Positions 11,611-22,926 of a stretch of DNA of 64,000 bases are shown piece after piece. The position numbers and the translations under genes were made by a program. Source of the stretch: Micromussa lordhowensis (lineage: Eukaryota; Cnidaria; Anthozoa; Scleractinia; Lobophylliidae). The notes beneath the pieces were generated by a model that was given only the letters and a program-made list of their open reading frames with translations, made no database searches and was not told where the DNA came from. Within the stretch, counting starts at the first letter, position 1, and every line of letters begins with the position of its first letter. Where the stretch lies: NCBI GenBank assembly GCA_964020085.1, contig OZ026596.1, positions 39,788,943 to 39,852,942 of the forward strand. The letters are read 5' to 3'.

Positions 11611-12247
11611 GCATGAGCAGAATCAACACCCTGAGAATGAGGCAAATGCAGGGACTGGGAATGAAGCTGATGTGTATGGTAACGACGAGCATACAGATGC
11701 TGATGTTGAAGGAAAAGAAGATTTTGTTCACAATTATCACTGTGCCAGGATGACTTTTGGTCTCCTCATGATGTTTTTCAGTGATTCAGTCAAAGAGGGT
11801 GATTCAGCAAGTCTGCTGAAATTCTTGAAAGTAGCTCTTCTCATACTGCACTCATATGGTAGAGTGAAATATGCATATGTTGTCCTGCTGTTTCTCGCAA
11901 AAATATATGCCATTTTAACAGAGAAACTTGCCTTTGAAGCATTACAGAAGCGCTTCTTTAATAAGTCAGGGAAAGCTGGTGGAAATGTTCCTTTAGACCT
12001 CAGGATGGAACACTTGAACAAACTACTCAAAATAGCTTTCAAACAACTTGCATCCAACATAACTGAGGCTTCTGCTCAGAGGATTGCAAAATCCTTGTCT
12101 ACCCTTGAAAAGGTTTTAAGCATGATTGACAGTGATTGTAACCTTGGACCAAGAAGTGGCTATCATAGTTCAAAAAATCTAGATGAAACAGTGATCACAA
12201 TCACTAAAGATTTACATGACATGAAATTGACCAGGAAGAGGCTATAA
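11611..12247 (+). CDS. DUF6589 domain protein, last exon
   Basis: It follows an acceptor (ttcatttcag, 11601-11610) and is open for 212 codons to TAA. It begins HEQNQHP (end of a zinc finger), then an acidic linker, then the DUF6589 C-terminal block: EDFVHNYHCARMTFGLLMMF, a Tyr-rich helix region (YGRVKYAYVVLLFL), and NVPLDLRMEHLNKLLK, which I know as a hallmark of this family. DUF6589 proteins are abundant in cnidarians and fungi, function unknown; a link to mobile elements is often suspected. The exon itself has no internal damage. Confidence 0.7.
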
Positions 12248-13809
12248 GACATTTAAAGGATTTAAAAGAAATCTACTACACAAGCTAGATTACAGAGAAT
12301 TTCATAGCTGGGCATCTAAGCTCTTCAGTGTATGGCAAACCATGTACTATGACTAATTAAAAGTTCTTGTTTATAAACTTCACAGTGTTGTTTATTCAAG
12401 TTACAAGATAAAAATTAGCAATGAAAATATGAAATTATTTGTAACAAGCAACTGTAGAAGAAGCACCAAACATTGCAACTAGGTATTTTGTGCGAGAGCA
12501 TCTCAAGCTCTATTATGAAATGTACTAATAAAATGTTTGTTACATTTTCATCTGGAAAATCATGTTTTCACCTATTCATTATTTGTTTCAAAGTCTTTGC
12601 CTCAGGCATCCCCTGTCCTTCCCATATGAATTTCCTGCAACCATCTGTAGAGCAGGTAGTTATATAGATATTTTCTGTAACAACATTAGTATATGACAGA
12701 TCATGAGGAGCTTAACCCTTCTTAGGAATCCAGACACCCGCTGTTTGGGTTAAAAAAATTTACCATAACAGCGGGACGTTTCAGGTACATAAACCCTTGT
12801 AGAACCAGATCAAATCCATTACCCCGGAGAAAGGTGTTAAAGTCGGCATAAAACTCGACCACTTTATGCCGTGTCATTAAGTGGGTAATGACAGATTCAT
12901 TTCAGACGGGCCGTTATATTCCTGTACTTTCGCACTTTCAGTCGGAAAAAACTCATGAGTCATAGATAATCGCAACACAAATTCTCCGTGAGGATTGTTC
13001 TGGTAAATGTGTGTCGGACAATTTCTTGCCTTGTGTAGCTTTAAACAAATTGAGACTCAAAGCCAAGCTGTTTAGTGATCTGCTAAAAACAACTACCTTT
13101 ATTTAACTTAACAACTATTAGTTCAACTTAATTATTTTCGAAAGCTAAATTCCTAAAAACAACACAAAAGTCAAATTTAAGTCTCTGAAGTCTGGCTAAC
13201 TGAAACTGTGAAAAAATTAAGTCTACAGTTGTTTATATCGGATCGATGTTTTCATTTTTTCAAAACAAAGTGCGGACGTGCCACGTTTCTTGTGAATACT
13301 ATTTACCGCTCTACGGACACAAAAATTTGGGCCGCCCATGCAATTTAAGATACCTTATTATAAATCTATGATCACAATAATCTAGGAGGTCTATAAATTC
13401 CAAACTAAAAGTTAAAAAGTGGAAATCACCAAAGACAATTAAGAACGCAGGCGAAGGATCAACAATGCTTTCAATTTTTTTCACAACATAGTGCAAACTT
13501 GCCTCAATACATGCATTGGTATCTATGTGCGACTCTTTCCACGTTCTGGTGATATGACACAAAATTTCGGGTCGCCCATGCAATTTACAAATGTCTCATG
13601 GTCTTACTGGATTTAAATTGTTATTTTATAAAAAAAACTTAAATAACCCGAACTCTTCATCATAACAGTAACAAGGCGATAAATGCTCTTGGTCAAATGA
13701 CGAGCAGAATAAATCAAAATATTACCAGCAACTCTAAAATTGACGTCTGCTTACAAATTTAAATACTTACTTAGGCTTTTCAGTATACATGGGTTCAGTC
13801 TTATCAGTC
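12248..13809. other. non-coding stretch with a short hairpin and a direct repeat
   Basis: No gene recognised. It has a hairpin with an 8-bp stem, GGCATAAA/TTTATGCC (12845-12870), and a direct repeat ending GCCCATGCAATTTA at about 13321-13350 and 13560-13588. The open frame 13311-13583 spans that repeat and looks accidental. Confidence 0.4.
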
Positions 13810-14764
13810 TTAATTTAGGAGCGCATCAAGTTGTGGTCTGGCCTCTGGATCCTCGGAAAGTGCGAGGTTTTTCAGAATTTCAGCTTCTGCTCCCAAATTC
13901 TTCAAGGCTTCTTTGTCGCAAAGAAATTGAACTAACTTGGCGAATGAGTACACATCGCTGGCAATAGTTTGTGTCCTGGTTCCGTTGATAATTTCTGGTG
14001 CGATGTGAGGAAAGGATTGCCTGTAAAGTTTTTGTTCGGCTTTTGTCATTGACTTTTTCTTCGCTGGCGCGTCAATTTTGGTGCTCTACCCGAAGTTAAT
14101 GATCACCAGATTAAAAATGCGAGACTTATCCTCAAGAACCACATTGTTCGCCTTCAAGTCGTTGTGAAGGTAGCCTTTGGTGTGTATGTGGTGAAGAGCT
14201 TTGCCAACGTTTTTCACAGCCAACTTCCACTGATCACTGCTTAGGAAATTCTTTTTACATGCAGCTTGGTAAAGTGTAACACTCGAGTCTTTGTGGCCAA
14301 AGAACTTCAGCACAATACTGCATGGTGCCGCCTGGGTTTGGATGCCAAAAAGAGGTGGCAAACCACAGTGATCTCCTAGCTTGGAGATCACCCCCGCCCC
14401 GTTCAAGACTTCTCTTTTCTGTCTTTCGAATGAACGCTCCTTGGCACTAATTTCCGTAAATTGTTTAAGAACAACGGTCATGCCTCTGTAGTCGGCGAGT
14501 TGGCAAGTGCCAAAAGTTCCCTTTCCAATGGTTTTTCCCAGTAAAACAATGTTCTTTGGGTCAATCTCGGTTAGCTGGTGTCTCTCCCTTTCCAATTTTG
14601 GTGTCGAACTTGCAGGCTGTCGAACCACCGACGTACTCTGAATAACCGCTTGCCTCCATGTCCATCCTCTTGGCCTGTTCCTTTGTCGTTGCCGTGCAAT
14701 TTCCAGCCCCGCTAACTGGCACAGGGAATGGACAGATGCTGGCTACGTCGATTTCGTTCGCCAA
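13810..14764 (-). pseudogene. Ser/Thr-Tyr kinase-like gene, inactivated
   Basis: A protein kinase domain of the single-domain type expanded in cnidarians. Seen in order: glycine loop GKGTFGTC, Lys in VVLKQF, catalytic loop YLHNDLKANN (Arg of HRD replaced by Asn), then NFG in place of DFG, then TAG at 14086-14088. The same frame continues after the stop into the activation segment and PHIAPEI, and ends at 13810. An N-terminal part (from 14764) is in another frame, so a shift lies near 14620. Further upstream is a Lys/Glu/Arg-rich coiled-coil-like stretch to about 14870, also out of frame. Loss of the metal-binding Asp plus a stop and a shift argue for a dead gene. Confidence 0.8.
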
Positions 14765-15117
14765 AAGCCCAGCAAATCAAACTGCTCGTTTCTTCTTTCT
14801 TCCTGACTTCTCCGTACTTCTTCTTTCTTCCTCTCTTTTCGACGTTTCTTCTGCTCTTTGCAGAGATTCTTGAAATAAAGCCTTCTATTTCTATCTTGCT
14901 CGTCAGGATTAATATCTCTTACAAATATGCTTTACTTATCTACTGATTGTAAATACTTAGAGCACACTGCCTTTAAGGGGAGGTTAAAAAAGCGTCTGCA
15001 TTATTACAATGTCAACAATTCTTCCTGTAACAACCCGATCCAAGGCTGTGATTAGTTGATTCCTAGGTGTGATAATAACAACACAAGATCTGTCACAAAC
15101 TCTCTTCAAATTGCATA

Positions 15118-15372
15118 ATGGCTCCATTCAGAACACGCTGCGACTCTTGCGATTTGAAATTCATTTCGACAACAGCCTTGCTTAAACATAGGCGATCGAA
15201 GCATCGCAACGCTCATTCAGTAAAACAGCTGTCGTCTTATGATGGGCAAGAGATGATTGCAGTTCCAGATCCATATCGTGGAACCCCAAGTGCAACCCTT
15301 CAACGCGAGTACAAAGTGTGGTTAAGCGGGGTGCAGAAAGCATTAACTCGGCTGTACACCCCAAAGTATCAG
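15118..15372 (+). CDS. C2H2 zinc-finger exon of an unrecognised gene
   Basis: ATG at 15118 opens an 85-codon exon with one C2H2 finger (CDSCDLKFIS.....LKHRRSKH), then PDPYRGTPSATL and a Tyr/Trp-rich helix, ending at a good donor (CAG|gtaagaga). The next exon is not certain: the candidate at 15896 would meet a stop in the phase this exon requires. The product is unknown; a nucleic-acid-binding role is only suggested by the finger. Confidence 0.4.
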
Positions 15373-15895
15373 GTAAGAGAAATAACTGGTTGGATTTTTA
15401 AGTCAAGCATCCTATAGTCTGGTGAAGTATTTTCTTGTTTGCAACCTGGCACTAAAGTAAGACTTAAAATAGCTCAAATACATGTTCCCTCGCGCAAGTG
15501 ACATTCGCACGGGCAGCGTGTTTACGCGCCACAGAGTCTATAAAGGCGGAACAGACTTTACTCGTACGCCTAAAGGTAGCACTAATATTTTTTATGATAA
15601 CTGCAGAAATCCTTGCGCGCTCATGAGCTAATTTTTATTGTCAATAAGCGGACAGAAAGATGAATTTATATTTTTTGCGATGCGTCAATGAGAGAGAGCG
15701 GACAATTTGTTATCGTAAAGCTAGGCACACACTGGAATTCCACACACTTTGCTATCGCTTCGTGGTGAAATTCATCATCAGTAATAGGACAGACGCATGA
15801 AAAAACTGACGTCAATTTGTTGATTCTAAGTGCGTATTGCTCGGTCTTTCTCTTGAGTGACATAACTCTATTTACGTTTCCTTGCAGGAAAGTGG

Positions 15896-16160
15896 GTGAG
15901 AATTGAATGATTTGACTGTCCCGTTCAAGTTTTGCGCCTGATGTTGAAGAGTCTGAAAAGTGCATTTCTGAACAGAATAAATGAATGCTCCCACTGGAGA
16001 CCACCTGTCTGGGAAAAAACGACGCGCCAATTTTCATGGAAGTGCTTCGAGCAGGAGGGGGTAGAAGCAGCTTTTATTGACAGCTCCACGCCCTTAACCA
16101 CCACAAAATCTTTCAGGGGAGATGAGGAAGTTGACGACTGCAATCCAGTTCAACTCACTG
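15896..16160 (+). pseudogene. possible downstream exon, unrecognised
   Basis: Lies between an acceptor (cgtttccttgcag) and a donor (CAACTCACTG|gtatgt). One frame, open from about 15932, reads ECSHWRPPVWEK and QFSWKCFEQEGVEAAF, which looks protein-like. It does not join the preceding exon without a stop. Weak call. Confidence 0.25.
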
Positions 16161-16379
16161 GTATGTCCGCTATCCCCCAAGCAAAAGCAAATGTGTCAGG
16201 GCTTACTGGCCAACAGAGCCAGCAACCAACATGCAGGGCATCGTTGGTGGTCGGATATAGCGAGGGAAGAGCAACCCGTGAATTTGAGGTAATTTGGTGG
16301 CCAGACATTTACAGCAACCAGCAAAGAGAAAAACTTGCCCTCCGCTTGTACGTGGCGAAAATCATGTTCACAAATTGAC

Positions 16380-18022
16380 ACTTATCCTAAAGAAACATTT
16401 GGTGCTGATACCTAATCTTAAATATAGTAACATTTTTAATCAAAATTCACAAATTCAAGTAGGGACATTGCTTGCTGGCCCTCAATGCTGCTTATGTTTT
16501 CTGTAGTTTGAGATTATTCATACTCGGACTAAACAGAAGGACAAACAACATAAACAGAAATCCTCACTGAAAAGTTACAAAAATGAAATGAATATTCTCG
16601 CCAATCTTGAGTTAGCTTAATTGGGCTTTGAGCAACCCAGCCCAGGTTGTCCAGGTGATGAACCTTAAATTGATTATTTACTTCAATTCTGGCACAGATT
16701 TCTTCGTCGCACTGCAATAAAGCATATAGCCAAGTTTTAAGAAAACATAAGCGTGAAGTCCCAACCACCTAAATGGCTTTGTTTATTGTTGCTGGTGTAA
16801 TTATGGTTTTCTTTTTCTGTTGGGAGGGGAACACAGACAAAAATAACAGATGCATTGCCATGGAAACCAAATTGTTTACTTCAACTGTGTGTCTTAAAAG
16901 AGCTCATAGCAGCACAAAAATTACGAACTAGACCTTCAAACAGCTATTTAAGGAATCCTTAATGATAGAGCTATTCATAGCTCCAAGAAGAAAAAAATTT
17001 CCATTTTGCCAAATTTCATGTTTACCCTCTCCTATCAATTTGTATAGACCTCATTGCTGCAGTATATCATCTCTTAGACTGGAAGGCTTTGACTTTCTGG
17101 ACATAAATTTTTGTATTGTGACCTATGCTCATAATACCATGATGCTGAATGAAGACAGTCTCTGACCTTTGTAATAGCAAAGTATCTGTGGAATTCGAAA
17201 ACAAAATGTTAATGACTCATCTTTTATCATGTACTTTAATGAAACATATGTTTGCATATTTGTAATGCAATCAAGTCATAAGTATACTAAGTAGTGAGCT
17301 TACAATACAAAAATGCAATACAATATTTATTGAAACTCCCCTAATACAAAAAATAAACAAAAGAAATAAATTAATAGATGTATAGAACATATACTACAAG
17401 CTTGGGAAAATGCTTTCCATTATGCCAAATATTCTGGAAATTTTGGTTGGAATTCAAATGGAAAGGTTTGTTCTGACTGGAATATTTGGGATCACCTCTG
17501 GAGGTGGTCCACTTATTTGGGTTGGAACACTCTGATCGAAATTCACTGTTCCATTTTTGACAAACTGTTTTTTTGCGCTAATTAGGGAATTCAGGAAAGG
17601 AATAAAAAAATGGTAAGAGCCATTCCTACTGGTTGGCCCAGTTAAAGAAAATGTTGTCCCATTTTCATTGGGTAAACCTTCTGATCTCTGACCATGTTTG
17701 GCATTATGGTTAGGGTTCAACACCTGGCTACCTGCATTATTAGCCACTGGGCTAGTGATTTTTAAAATTTACTAGCCTGAAACAAAACTTCGTAGCCCAG
17801 ATCAATTTCCCTCGAGGTCTACTTCAACCCCAAACATGCAAACCTTCCTCTAAAGTTATCGGCAAGGTCTTTTGAAATGATAAAGAATGGCATTTTTTCT
17901 TTCATTGTGATATCATTGTGTCATTTAACAAAATGTTCGTTTCACATTCACTTGACTGTGTCTTCAATTGAGCTTCAGTTCACATTTAAAATTAGTTGCT
18001 TCTGCTAGGTCAACAAAAATTA
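16380..18022. other. stretch without a recognised gene
   Basis: AT-rich. The minus-strand frame 17454-17747 (GPPPEVIPNIPV) resembles low-value open frames of dispersed repeats rather than a gene. A short repeat, AGCCCAGTGGCTA with GGCTAGTAAA (minus strand, about 17738-17775), has a relative at 18415-18460. Confidence 0.35.
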
Positions 18023-18226
18023 TTAAAACATTGATGTCAGCATCTCATAGGCCTCATTTTCTTGATCTATCAACTTGTCGTCAGTGACCAGTACATCATT
18101 ACATGGTGGCGCCTCGAGATTTGTCAAAAATCGCTCCATTTTTACAATTGCTTTAAGTGCAAAGCGATTGTGCAAGGCGATGTGTAAGGCTTCACAGCAT
18201 TGGTAGGGAGAAGACTGGGAAGACAT
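18023..18226 (-). CDS. small 67-residue ORF, unrecognised
   Basis: ATG at 18226 to TAA at 18023. The product is soluble with a helical, acidic C-terminus (LIDQENEAYEMLTSMF). It could be a small gene or a first exon that reads through. It sits between two related short repeats (about 17750 and 18440), so it may lie inside a mobile segment that interrupted the Gypsy element to its right. No family recognised. Confidence 0.25.
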   Translation of the reverse strand: MSSQSSPYQCCEALHIALHNRFALKAIVKMERFLTNLEAPPCNDVLVTDDKLIDQENEAYEMLTSMF

Positions 18227-18393
18227 TGACCATTAAGCGCAGAGTCCGGGATCGAGGGATGTTTACGAACGACACGCAAGATAAAAAGGACTCCAGAAGA
18301 TGATAGGTTTATGCCTTCTTATTGGTATTATCGTTACATTTTAAATTCTTGTTTTTTTTAATCACCTGTAAACTTCAAGTAAACTAATTATAT

Positions 18394-19943
18394 CTAATTT
18401 ATTTCCATTTTTCTACTAGCCAGTGGGCTATTAAACATGGCTTTTACTAGCCCATTTGTCTTTTTCACCAATACAACAGGAGAGGACCAGTGGCTAACTG
18501 ATTCCTGAATTATTTTTCTCTGAAGCATATCTACCTGGCGATCAATTTCTTGTTTATTTTCAGGAGTTGTTCGATAGGGTCTCTGTTTAACAGGCATGGC
18601 ATCACCGGTGTCAATGGTATGCTGTACTAACGAGGTTCTACCAAGCTGGTCATCAGAGAAAGCAAACACATCACAATATTTCTGAAACAAATTTTCAAAC
18701 TTGACTTTATCACCATCAGACAAGATAGAATCAGACAAATCTGGTAAATCAGAGTAATTGCGATGAGAGCTATCAATGGTTGGGGAGGGAGGCGCATTGG
18801 GACATCCTAGTGAATTCAACTCAGAGGTCGCAATGGAGGGATCAACTTCAAAATCACCTAATCTAGTCCTACGGCAAATCTTAACTGGCTGAGAAGAAGG
18901 ATTAATTATTCTCATGGGAATTGTGCCATCTTCAGAAACACGAACTAATTCTGACGCTCCAAAAACAGAATACTTTTCAGGAAAGGTAGATCTAGGAGCA
19001 ACAACACCGATTGCATTTGATTGCTGGGAAATGGCATTGAACTTCGCAGGAACCACAACTTCCGACTGTGGTGGAATAACGAAAGAAAAATCAGCGTGTA
19101 CAGAACATTTAAAGTCGGTGCTGCCAAAAACGACATAATCGTCAGACATAATGCCTTCCATGTTGCAAAAAGGTAAGGGGTCTGCCTCAGAAACAAACTC
19201 GATCATGCCCTTTTCAAAATCAATTTTAGAGCCAAATTTTTGAAGGAAATTTCTGCCAAGGATCACATCATATGTTAAATTTCTAATAACATAAGCTTCA
19301 AAAGGAAAGACTTCAGACTGCATAACAAATTGTATGAGTGTTTTCCCCAAAGTATTGAGAATACCACCATTCACTGGCGTGATATTTTCTAATTCAGAAT
19401 TATCCAATGTTGGGCACACACGACGCAAAAATTTATTCCACACGTTAGCGCTAACCACAGTGACAGCAGCTCCTGTGTCTACAAGGCAATGAAACTCAAA
19501 GCCCTCTAGACTTATTGGAACAGTTGATCCATCAGCTAAAAAAGGAAATGAAATAGTATCAATTGTGTTTGTCGCAACATCAGAAATTGTGTCACCGTCA
19601 GGAAAATGATCTGTTCTGCTTGTATCTTCGGTTAATTTGGTATGGACTGAGACAGTGCCCATGTCACTTGAAACTGAAGAATTGGATTGCACCTGGACGC
19701 TACGGTTTCTGATATCTTTCTTGGCCGGTGAAGTTTGGAAAGACGCATCAGGGTCAATTTTCTTTTTCAAAACAATATTATTCAAAACAGCTTCACTTAC
19801 AAAGACATCTTTGAGGTCCAAAATGTCAACAGTATCAATTTCAACTTCTTTTTCTGCGGCTGTGACTTGACAAACTTCGGGATCCTCACTTTTTAAAAAC
19901 TCATAAAAACATACCGGTAATATATCCTTAGGAGAGAAATCTG
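18394..19943 (-). pseudogene. Ty3/Gypsy pol fragment: retropepsin and start of RT
   Basis: Open without ATG from about 19943. It has an aspartic protease with CLVDTGAAVTVVS and ILGRNFLQKFG (catalytic DTG and the ILG flap partner), a long linker, and the RT entry region: QRPYRTTPENKQEI and SSPVVLVKKTNG. At about 18477 the RT reading changes to unrelated sequence and stops at 18394, so palm, RNase H and integrase are lost. No LTR found. The protease part has no internal stops, so the truncation rather than old age makes it non-functional. Confidence 0.85.
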
Positions 19944-20029
19944 ATCAACCTGCATCAGAACGTAGTACAAGCTAATATTATTTTCATACAACCCGCCTTT
20001 GTTGATGCAAAAAGCAGGATTATGGATCG

Positions 20030-20345
20030 AGCTTAGAGTTAACGTTCAGGCCTAGGGTTATTGCTTAGGGTTAGGGCTAGCGCTCAGGATTAGGGTTATT
20101 GCTTAGAGTTAGGGCTAGCGCTTAGGGTTAGGGCTATTGCTTTGGTTTAGCGCTAGCGCCGAGTGTTAGGGTTGGCGCTTCGGTTAGGGTTAGGGTTATG
20201 GGTCAAGCTTTAGAGTTAACGTTCAGGCCTAAGGTTATTGCTTAGGGTTAGGGCTAGTGCTCAGGATTAGGGTTGTTGCTTAGGGTTAGCGCTAGCACTT
20301 CGGTTTAGGCGAGAGTTAAGGTCAGGACACGTTAGAGTTAGCGGT
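20030..20345 (+). repeat. degenerate TTAGGG-like minisatellite
   Basis: Irregular runs of TTAGGGTTAGGGCTAGCGCT-type units (about 20-22 bp) and a roughly 180-bp higher-order repeat (the block with GAGTTAACGTTCAGGCCTA occurs at about 20035 and 20212). TTAGGG is the cnidarian telomere repeat. This is an interstitial, mutated array, not a chromosome end. Confidence 0.75.
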
Positions 20346-21599
20346 GTTAGGCCGCGGGAAACAATCTCGACTTGCACGAATCGATACCTCAATAAAGTCA
20401 ATGAATAGTGGCTAGAGAGAGAGGTTGAACATTTTGCAAATTGGTTGCATCAGTGATTGCGTCAGTGATTGAAATGTTTCTACGTGAAATTACTTTTTTG
20501 GTACAAAACTAATGGAATAAATAAATAAATAAAGAAATAAATAAAATAAAAACTCAGCTCGTTCCGTGAAATGATTATATCTGACAACACAGAAAGAGCA
20601 AGCCTTAAGCTAACACGCTGCTCATGCAGAAAAAAAGCCCATGAATGAAACATAAAATTTATCAGCAAAGGAAGGCTGAAATACAAAGCAAAACTCAAAT
20701 TTGAGCTGAAGTTTTCTTCTTGCTATAGTTAAACCTGTGATCTGGCGTTGTCTGCCTTTTTTCTTCGCGGCGGGATCGATTCTATTGCAATTCAAAGTAC
20801 ATCTGCTTGGAAAACCACGATACAATTACGGAACGCTTGCTTGCGAATTTAACCGACCTGCGATTTCTCTTTGGCGCGTAAAAATGGCTTAGAAACTTCG
20901 AAGGTCTTCGACTTTGCTGCCTGGCCTCTCTCGCCAGTTCCCTCTCGGCCGTGTCTGAGTCATGCATCACGCTAGCACACACGATACGTATACGTATGAA
21001 AGATTATTATGGGATATCCCAGAAATTTTTGCAGTGGAGGATGTTAAGGCCGGCCATTTCAAGAAAATATTAAGAGTCTAGAAAGCAATTCTAATTTCCA
21101 ATACTGACACATGCCGAAGTTTGGCAAATGAGCTCTAAGTCCGCGATGGATGCTTTGTTTTGGAAGAAGAACCCTTCCTAGACTCTACCACCTGGCTCAC
21201 TTGTTCTTCAGTGGCTAAGTTAACGGCAGACTTTAGCCATCTCGGAACAAAAACACGCCTCGGTTCTTTGAGGCATGCTGGTGACTTTCATCAAGGATCA
21301 AAGGCTTAATGATGCCAAATCTCCTACCAGGCGGTCGCAAATATTCCTCAAATAAGCTTCGAATATCGGTGGAAATAACCAGCAAACACTGCTTAATTAA
21401 CAGGTAAGCTCTGAATTTGTGTTATCAAAGTAATCGATGCTTTGCGCGCCAAAAGCCAACGTCACAATGGCAGCTAAAAAAAAACATATCCAGATCCTTA
21501 CCAGTCAAAACGGCAATTCAATTAAAAAGACACGAAGAAGGGTTTTGAAAGAAGAAGAAAAGCAGAACAAAAAAGAGAACATTTCACCGACCTCGAATT
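20346..21599. other. stretch without a recognised gene
   Basis: Contains an (AAAT)n tract at about 20517-20552. The short minus-strand frames (e.g. 20782-20982) are basic and low in motif content. No splice-supported exon was seen. Confidence 0.4.
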
Positions 21600-21672
21600 G
21601 AACCCTCGAGTGTCACGACAAAACAAATTCGAATCAGCTCCGTTCGGCGCGTTATCCACTTGAGCTAACAAA
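21600..21672 (-). repeat. tRNA-like sequence (A- and B-box), probably a SINE head
   Basis: On the minus strand TTAGCTCAAGTGG resembles a tRNA D-arm/A box and GGTTCAATTC a B box. The anticodon region is too long for a normal tRNA and the acceptor stem does not close. Probably a tRNA-derived repeat or pseudogene. Confidence 0.35.
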
Positions 21673-22020
21673 GCAGCAGTGAAAAACGATTGTGTTATAG
21701 TCACTAGATCCTTTAGTGAAACAAAAGGTTTCTTTTGTTTTTCGTTTAACAATAGATCTCCAAAAGATGCCGCTTGGAAAACTGAGGGCTGTTTGCATAC
21801 GTAATATCTCGACAACGAAGAGCAACCCAGCGAAAAAAAATTCAGAGCAATGTTTCTCAGGTGAAACGAAACCCACATGCCAAACTTCAGGCTCTTTCGC
21901 GAACATTTTTTTTTTCAGCCAAATAGTCACTTAGCATGGTTTTGCACTCACCCCTTCAATTACTCTTTTCTAAAGTGTTTCTACTCACAGTACCTGAATC
22001 ATCTCTTCGCAGAATGTTAC

Positions 22021-22166
22021 CTGATTCAACAGGTATGTTTCTGCAACATCTTTGTTGTTGAAAAATAGTCTAAGGTTGTGCAACGGAAGTGATCGGGTGA
22101 CAATGTCTTCTATATTATCCAGAAACCTGTGTTCTGGTGACCCTCCAAACCAAAGAAATTTTGCTA
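22021..22166 (-). CDS. candidate further exon of the 22-30 kb gene
   Basis: Open in one frame through KFLWFGGSPEHRF and NIEDIVTRSLPLHNL to LLNQ, ending at a donor (CAG|gtaaca). The coding quality is good, but the acceptor is weak and its phase relative to the exon ending at 22821 is only satisfied by an unusual AG. It may belong to the same gene or to another copy. Confidence 0.35.
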
Positions 22167-22340
22167 GGGTGCCTTTCTACCATCTACTAATGATTGGCAT
22201 ATTGCATAGTCTCATTTAGTTTATGTTCGATACTATTACAGTACAGATCAATTGAAACTAAGGCACCAAATACTAAAAACCAGCATGTAAATTATATCAA
22301 TTTAAAGTTGCTTTGAAAGAGATTTGTAAACTCTGCTCAG

Positions 22341-22500
22341 TTAATAAATGACGAAATCACTACAGCTGGCCTTCTGACAGAGTGCGGGAAAAAATGAAAA
22401 TTGTGCGCTTTTTGAGGCGAATTGTGCGGGACAAAAAGTTAATTGTGCGCGTACTTGTGCGGGATTGTGCAACCTTGCGTCAAACAAAATATTTCCTATC
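22341..22500 (-). repeat. short repeat rich in CCCGCACAATT-type motifs
   Basis: Plus strand shows recurring GTGCGGGA / ATTGTGCG motifs (e.g. AATTGTGCGGGACAAAAAG then AATTGTGCGCG). Looks like part of a dispersed repeat; no gene. Confidence 0.3.
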
Positions 22501-22586
22501 CCACTCCCTGTTAAAGTAAACATTGAGTTCTCCTTATAAATCATGATACCTTTACTTATAATATCAATGTGAAATAAAACTATAAA

Positions 22587-22926
22587 CTGTATATAAACAC
22601 TGCATGGTCTGACTTTTATCAAGGATAAAGATATTAAATACAAGGTGTACCTGAGAGTGATACCACTTGAATGTTGTGGCGCTCAATACCACTTTCCTGA
22701 CCAGGCTTTGCCTTAACTAGGACTCTGTCTCTCCCATTCATGCTGTCTGGTCCATACTGTATATAAACACTGCATGGTCTGACTTTTATCAAGGATAAAG
22801 ATATTAAATACAAGGTGTACCTGAGAATGATACCACTTGAATGTTGTGGCGCTCAATACCACTTTCCTGACCAGGCTTTGCCTTAACTAGGACTCTGTCT
22901 CTCCCCTTCATGCTGTCTGGTCCATA
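22587..22926. repeat. 170-bp tandem duplication spanning an exon end
   Basis: Copy 1 is 22587-22756, copy 2 is 22757-22926; they differ at only a few positions. Each copy holds the last 106 nt of the exon described at 22821-23096, its GT donor and about 64 nt of intron. At the junction the intron end TATACAG abuts the exon-like sequence, so the extra copy has both an acceptor-like and a donor site. Confidence 0.92.

Noticed and set aside
17454..17747. 97-residue minus-strand frame with GPPPEVIPNIPV
   Set aside because: Looks like a dispersed-repeat reading; no start context and no partner exon.
20782..20982. Basic 66-residue minus-strand frame
   Set aside because: No family motif, no splice support, in otherwise non-coding DNA.
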